In this document: in pieces, positions 56,151-64,000 of the stretch | Numbering within the stretch: the first letter of the stretch is position 1 | Layout: each line of letters opens with the position of its first letter | NCBI RefSeq assembly: GCF_002165305.2 | Contig: NZ_CP032286.1 | Span: 2,728,001 to 2,792,000 of the forward strand | DNA length: 64,000 bases | Direction of reading: 5' to 3' | Origin: Acinetobacter sp. WCHA55 | GTDB taxonomy: Bacteria; Pseudomonadota; Gammaproteobacteria; Pseudomonadales; Moraxellaceae | Notes under the pieces: model-generated | What the model saw: only the letters and a program-made list of their open reading frames with translations | Database searches by the model: none | Told to the model about the DNA's origin: nothing | Program-made: the position numbers and the translations under genes

Positions 56151-57500
56151 TTAACCTTTAGAAACCACAGGCTGACTTGCACCAATCTTTTCAGATTCAT
56201 CTTCATTCATAATCAGTGCAACAGCAATAGCAGTAATCAATACAGGTAAACCCACTGCAATAAAGTTAAAGTGTGCAGGTAAATTCATACCCAACAAACT
56301 ACCAATTAAAATAGGTCCAATGATTGCACCCATACGACCAATCGCAGACGACCAACCAATACCAGTTGAACGAACAGCAAGCGGATAGTACTGAGCGACA
56401 TAGCTATAAAGCAGCATTTGTGAACCGATTGATGCAGCACCCGCCAAGAATACTAAAATATATAAAAGGAATTGATTCGATTGGAAGCCCATCAAGCTCA
56501 TCACCACTGCACCCATCATACCCAAACACATGAGTACAGGTTTCAAGTGGAAACGATCGGCCAAGATTCCTCCACCGACAATACCAATTACAGCACCAAT
56601 ATTCATCACCATCATAAACATCAAGCTATTATCCATTGAGTAGCCTGCTGCCATCATTAACTTCGGCAACCAACTACTTAAAGCATACATAGTCAGTAAG
56701 CAGGTGAAGAACGCCACCCAAAACAATAAGGTATTTACCGCACGCCCACGTTTAAATAAGCTCACAACATTCGCAGATTCTGGCACATCAACATGATGCA
56801 ACTCAAAAGTTGTATCTTCTTTTACAGTTACTGTTGGTGCTAAACGACGAACAATTTTACGTGCTTCCGCCTGACGGTTTTGTTGCACAATAAAAGTCAA
56901 AGACTCAGGTAAAAACTTCCAAATAACAGGTAATAACAACAAAGGAATACCCGCAATAAAAAACATAATTTGCCAGCCAAAACTTGGAGTAAACCACGCA
57001 CCTAACAATGCAGCCATTACACCACCCACAGCATAACCACTAAACATTGTGGTTACTAAGGTACTACGCATTTTTTGTGGCGCATATTCAGATGTCAGTG
57101 CAACCAGATTTGGCATTACTCCACCAATTCCAAGTCCCGCAAGGAAACGTAAAATCGCAAATTCTGTTGGATTTGATGCAAAACCACCTGCACAGGTAAG
57201 CCCACTAAAAAGCACAATACAAATCATAATGACTTTTTTACGACCAATTTTATCCGCCAAAGAGCCAAATATCATTGCACCAAACATCATGCCTGCTAGG
57301 GCAGTACTAGCTAGCATACCCGCCTGCACAGCACTTAAGCCCCAGTCTTCCATTAATAATGGCAATACCACACCATTAATTGCCAAGTCATAACCATCAA
57401 ATAAAATAATTAGTAAACACCAAGCAACAACTTGAAAATGGAAACCCGAAAATTTTGCACGATCAATAATATCATTCACATTAACTGCTTTAACTGACAT
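56151..57500 (-). CDS. MFS transporter, aromatic acid:H+ symporter family
   Basis: A 449-residue major facilitator with twelve predicted helices. The first helix contains the AAHS motif LFDGYDLAINGVVLPLL with the conserved Asp, and loop 2-3 has GSLADKIGRKKV (MFS motif A). The AAHS family includes BenK, PcaK, VanK and MucK of Acinetobacter, carrying benzoate, 4-hydroxybenzoate, vanillate and muconate. Which of these it transports cannot be read, and no aromatic catabolic genes flank it. A long 430-bp AT-rich spacer lies upstream. Confidence 0.88.
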   Translation of the reverse strand: MSVKAVNVNDIIDRAKFSGFHFQVVAWCLLIILFDGYDLAINGVVLPLLMEDWGLSAVQAGMLASTALAGMMFGAMIFGSLADKIGRKKVIMICIVLFSGLTCAGGFASNPTEFAILRFLAGLGIGGVMPNLVALTSEYAPQKMRSTLVTTMFSGYAVGGVMAALLGAWFTPSFGWQIMFFIAGIPLLLLPVIWKFLPESLTFIVQQNRQAEARKIVRRLAPTVTVKEDTTFELHHVDVPESANVVSLFKRGRAVNTLLFWVAFFTCLLTMYALSSWLPKLMMAAGYSMDNSLMFMMVMNIGAVIGIVGGGILADRFHLKPVLMCLGMMGAVVMSLMGFQSNQFLLYILVFLAGAASIGSQMLLYSYVAQYYPLAVRSTGIGWSSAIGRMGAIIGPILIGSLLGMNLPAHFNFIAVGLPVLITAIAVALIMNEDESEKIGASQPVVSKG

Positions 57501-57930
57501 TATTCACCTCCTATGAGCTATTGTTTCATTGCACTTTAACTAGCGCCCTTCAGTTTTATAATGTGCTAATTCAGCCCAAACAGAGGTCATTCACCAAAGT
57601 AATTTGGTGTTATATTCACACAATTTATAGTGATATAAAAATTCAACATTAGTCTAAATTAGTGATTTCATTCGCATCAAAAATAAATAAAACCAACCAT
57701 TAACATTTGGCTTTTTGATATGAAATTAAATAACAATTAACAATTAAGGCCTAACTTAAATTAGATATAAATATAATATTTTGTTGATAGTAAAAATTAA
57801 CTCATAGTAAAAAAAAGAAAATAAGTAACGAAAGGTTCATTAAAATAATAATTACGACTATTTAGTTTTTTTTATTATTGTATATATCCATTAGCCGATT
57901 AATTCGTTTATTCTAATCATTTTATAATAA
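57501..57930. other. AT-rich spacer upstream of the MFS gene, no gene seen
   Basis: About 430 bp of strongly AT-rich sequence between the MFS start and the rrn terminator. No open frame of note; it should contain the MFS promoter, but no unambiguous -35/-10 pair was found because many AT-rich hexamers match. Confidence 0.6.
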
Positions 57931-57965
57931 AAAAACCCCCTCTGCATTAAGCGGAGGGGGTTTTT
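57931..57965 (-). terminator. Terminator of the rRNA operon
   Basis: CCCCCTCcGC/GCaGAGGGGG stem followed by T7 on the minus strand, about 10 bp after the 5S gene. Confidence 0.93.
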
Positions 57966-57975
57966 GAATTAATGA

Positions 57976-58089
57976 GCTGGCGATGACTTACTCTCACATG
58001 GATAACTCCACACTACCATCAGCGCTAAGAGGTTTCACTTCTGAGTTCGGGAAGGGATCAGGTGGTTCACTCTTGCTATTGTCGCCAGC
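57976..58089 (-). rRNA. rrf: 5S ribosomal RNA
   Basis: About 114 nt; the ends GCTGGCGACAATAG and ATCGCCAGC pair as helix I, and internal features (GAACCACCTGATCCC, CCGAACTCAGAAG) are those of gammaproteobacterial 5S rRNA. It follows the 23S gene by a 200-bp spacer. Ends are accurate to a few bases. Confidence 0.95.
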
Positions 58090-58289
58090 ACAACTGTTTA
58101 TGGATACTCGCTAGGTCTTATGATTGCCTCGCTTTCTACCAAATCTTGCACTCGTTCAAAGCAGTGCTTTGAACATCGTTCATAACAGAACATCTGAGTT
58201 AATTTAATTTGCACATTCTACTTAGCTTTATAACTAAATCAAGTTGTTTGCAGTGATTTGAACCACAACACCAACTGTTTGGGTGTTGT

Positions 58290-61183
<2,894 letters not shown>

Positions 61184-61532
61184 ATACAACCCCAAACAGT
61201 CGTTAATCCCTACAAGTAGGATTAAGACAGTCTATGATGATTCCTCATCACTTCCTTACAGTTTGTTGCTCTGTGTACTTAAACACTGTACAGCTTCAAT
61301 TCAATTCACATACCAAAACGCTTGATTCAGTTAATTTCGCTAGTAACTCATTTCTCCAACCTTCATCAATCAGTAATAAATCACTGTTAATGTCGATCTT
61401 TAAAACGAGTATGAACAAATTATTTCAACTCAAATATATTCTGTTAATGATTTTTCCAGCCTTCGTCAGGTCAGGAAACTGTGATAAATCACAGAAGTTA
61501 ATAAGCTTTAACTTACTAAATTCTATAATCTA
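61184..61532 (-). other. 23S-tRNA-Ala internal transcribed spacer
   Basis: About 350 bp of non-coding transcribed spacer, containing the 5' half of the 23S processing stem (ACTGTTTGGGGTTGTATAGT). A plus-strand 103-codon frame across it is not a gene. Confidence 0.75.
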
Positions 61533-61608
61533 TGGTGGAGACTAGGAGAGTCGAACTCCTGACCTCCTGCGTGCAAAGCAGGCGCTCTACCAACTAAGCT
61601 AAGTCCCC
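61533..61608 (-). tRNA. tRNA-Ala (anticodon TGC)
   Basis: 76 nt with encoded CCA: acceptor GGGGACT/AGTCTCC, anticodon loop TTTGCAC giving TGC, T-loop GTTCGACTC. Located between tRNA-Ile and 23S in the usual Ile-Ala order. Confidence 0.97.
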
Positions 61609-61676
61609 AGCTTATCAATAAGTCAATGTTTCTGTTTTTCTGTATTCAGCATTTAATAATACCGGTTAGTCAGATT

Positions 61677-61753
<77 letters not shown>

Positions 61754-61814
61754 TCAGATACATCGTCATGAAGAACAACTTGTTGTGGATTCTTACCAAT
61801 CGTCAATCTTTCGT

Positions 61815-63353
<1,539 letters not shown>

Positions 63354-63900
63354 AATCATTAGTAGCTTATGGCTACAAATCTTGGCTCATCAATTTTCTG
63401 ACATTAATTTCTCAAATAAACTTCGAGTAATTTCTACCATTCAATCAATGAAATATCTTCGATCGATCAATCAGTAAAAATCCACACAAGTTGTTCTTCA
63501 TAATCTCTTAATGATCTTCTTACTGATTCGTCATCAGCAAGCTAGGTCGGCTATACTACTCTCTTTCAAGAAGAAGTCAACTGGTAATTCAAATTATTTT
63601 AAACTCTCTTTCTAAAACCCAACTCAATCAATTCTAACTAAGCTACTGTTTTATCAGAAGTTTTAATCTTCATCACCGCCGATGGATGTGCATTCTACAG
63701 TATTTCCAAACCAACACAACCCCTTTTCCTCAATTATTTATAAAAAATTCCTCAACTGTTTACTTATTCAGCAAAATGGCGCTTTTTTACTAACATTTCT
63801 TAAAATTTGATTTAACAATGAGCAATAAAGAGCTGTTAAGATAGTTAAAATATTATTTTTTATTTCACCTGCTGATTGTAAAGTTTCGGAACTCTTTTAT
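63354..63900. other. rrn leader and promoter region, and promoter of the right-edge gene
   Basis: The spacer between 16S and the plus-strand gene at 63901 holds about 330 bp of rrn leader, the rrn promoter (63692-63719) and an AT-rich segment. No gene is visible. The sequence of the leader is rich in short ATCGAT/AATCAAT repeats without clear meaning. Confidence 0.65.
63692..63719 (-). promoter_or_regulatory. rrn promoter
   Basis: TTGTGT (63714-63719) and TAGAAT (63692-63697) are spaced 16 bp on the minus strand, followed by a GC-containing discriminator and preceded by an A/T-rich UP-like stretch (GAATTTTTTATAAATAATTG), all typical of rRNA promoters. Confidence 0.65.
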
Positions 63901-64000
63901 ATGCAACACATTCGCCACTTATGTGCTGGTCTACTTTTTGTAGGCTTTACAACATTTGCATTTGCTGAAGATGTAGCGCCTGCGGCTGCCAGCGAAATAG
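63901..64000 (+). CDS. Exported protein, partial (N-terminus only)
   Basis: The first 33 codons of a gene running off the right edge. A signal peptide (MQHIRHLCAGLLFVGFTTF, likely cleaved after AFA) is followed by EDVAPAAASEI. GGA lies about 11 bp before the ATG. An ExbB-like protein with a signal peptide and Ala/Pro-rich start is one possibility, but the fragment is too short to name. Confidence 0.7.
   Translation, partial: MQHIRHLCAGLLFVGFTTFAFAEDVAPAAASEI

Noticed and set aside
61234..61545. A 103-codon frame in the 23S-tRNA-Ala spacer
   Set aside because: It is antisense to transcribed spacer RNA and runs into the tRNA-Ala gene.

Overview
The window is a chromosomal segment of a gamma-proteobacterium, almost certainly Acinetobacter (Moraxellaceae). 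The reasons are the str-operon proteins (S12, S7, EF-G, EF-Tu), a HemJ-type protoporphyrinogen oxidase, a dad/cycA alanine-catabolism cluster, a filABCDEF locus of the kind annotated in Acinetobacter genomes, and an A+T-rich base composition. The species cannot be fixed from the sequence alone. I see no insertion sequence, prophage or CRISPR array.

Layout. 1-3.3 kb: an alpha/beta hydrolase (cut by the window edge) and a Baeyer-Villiger-type flavin monooxygenase, divergent from an AraC-type regulator. 3.4-8.1 kb: the str operon rpsL-rpsG-fusA-tuf on the minus strand with a near-consensus promoter. 8.1-13 kb: an EcsC-family protein, fabB, hemJ and an acyltransferase-3 protein. 13-18 kb: D-alanine/alanine use (cycA, ridA, alanine racemase, dadA, divergent Lrp-type regulator). 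18-22.5 kb: Spo0M-like protein, HAD phosphatase, thiD, NERD protein, ogt, and two tandem Gdx/SugE guanidinium exporters behind a guanidine-II (mini-ykkC) riboswitch. 22.6-26.3 kb: copper resistance operon copL-copA-(small His-rich gene)-copB. 26.3-36.9 kb: rpe, with an array of DnaA-box-like 9-mers spaced exactly 12 bp downstream of it, a DUF2218 protein, an M48 protease/DUF898 pair, S-formylglutathione hydrolase, a membrane-anchored C13 (legumain-like) protease, rsmJ-uppP-tsaB, a gamma-carbonic-anhydrase-like protein and two NUDIX hydrolases. 36.9-44.9 kb: the filA-F operon. 45-54 kb: pabB, hisC, hisD, an NTF2-like protein, hisG-murA-bolA/ibaG, hpf and rpoN. 54-57.5 kb: a frameshifted DJ-1/PfpI gene, an ankyrin protein, a small AT-rich membrane-protein pair and an aromatic-acid MFS transporter. 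58-63.9 kb: a complete rRNA operon (16S-tRNA-Ile-tRNA-Ala-23S-5S, minus strand) with promoter and terminator, then the start of an exported protein cut by the right edge.

The most interesting system is the fil operon. FilB is a free-standing C39 peptidase-like protein with Cys/His/Asp in place, and FilC looks like FapF, the outer-membrane pore of the Pseudomonas Fap functional-amyloid system, whose FapD is also a C39-type protease. FilA, an exported glycine- and beta-rich protein, is separated from the rest by an intrinsic terminator hairpin, as expected when one product (the substrate or subunit) is needed in excess. I infer a Fap-related export pathway with an unrelated substrate. Other notable signals are the 12-bp-periodic DnaA-box array, the guanidine riboswitch before duplicated exporters, a duplicated gene junction in the cop operon, a 39-bp tandem repeat in copA, and perfect stem-loops in the str operon spacers.
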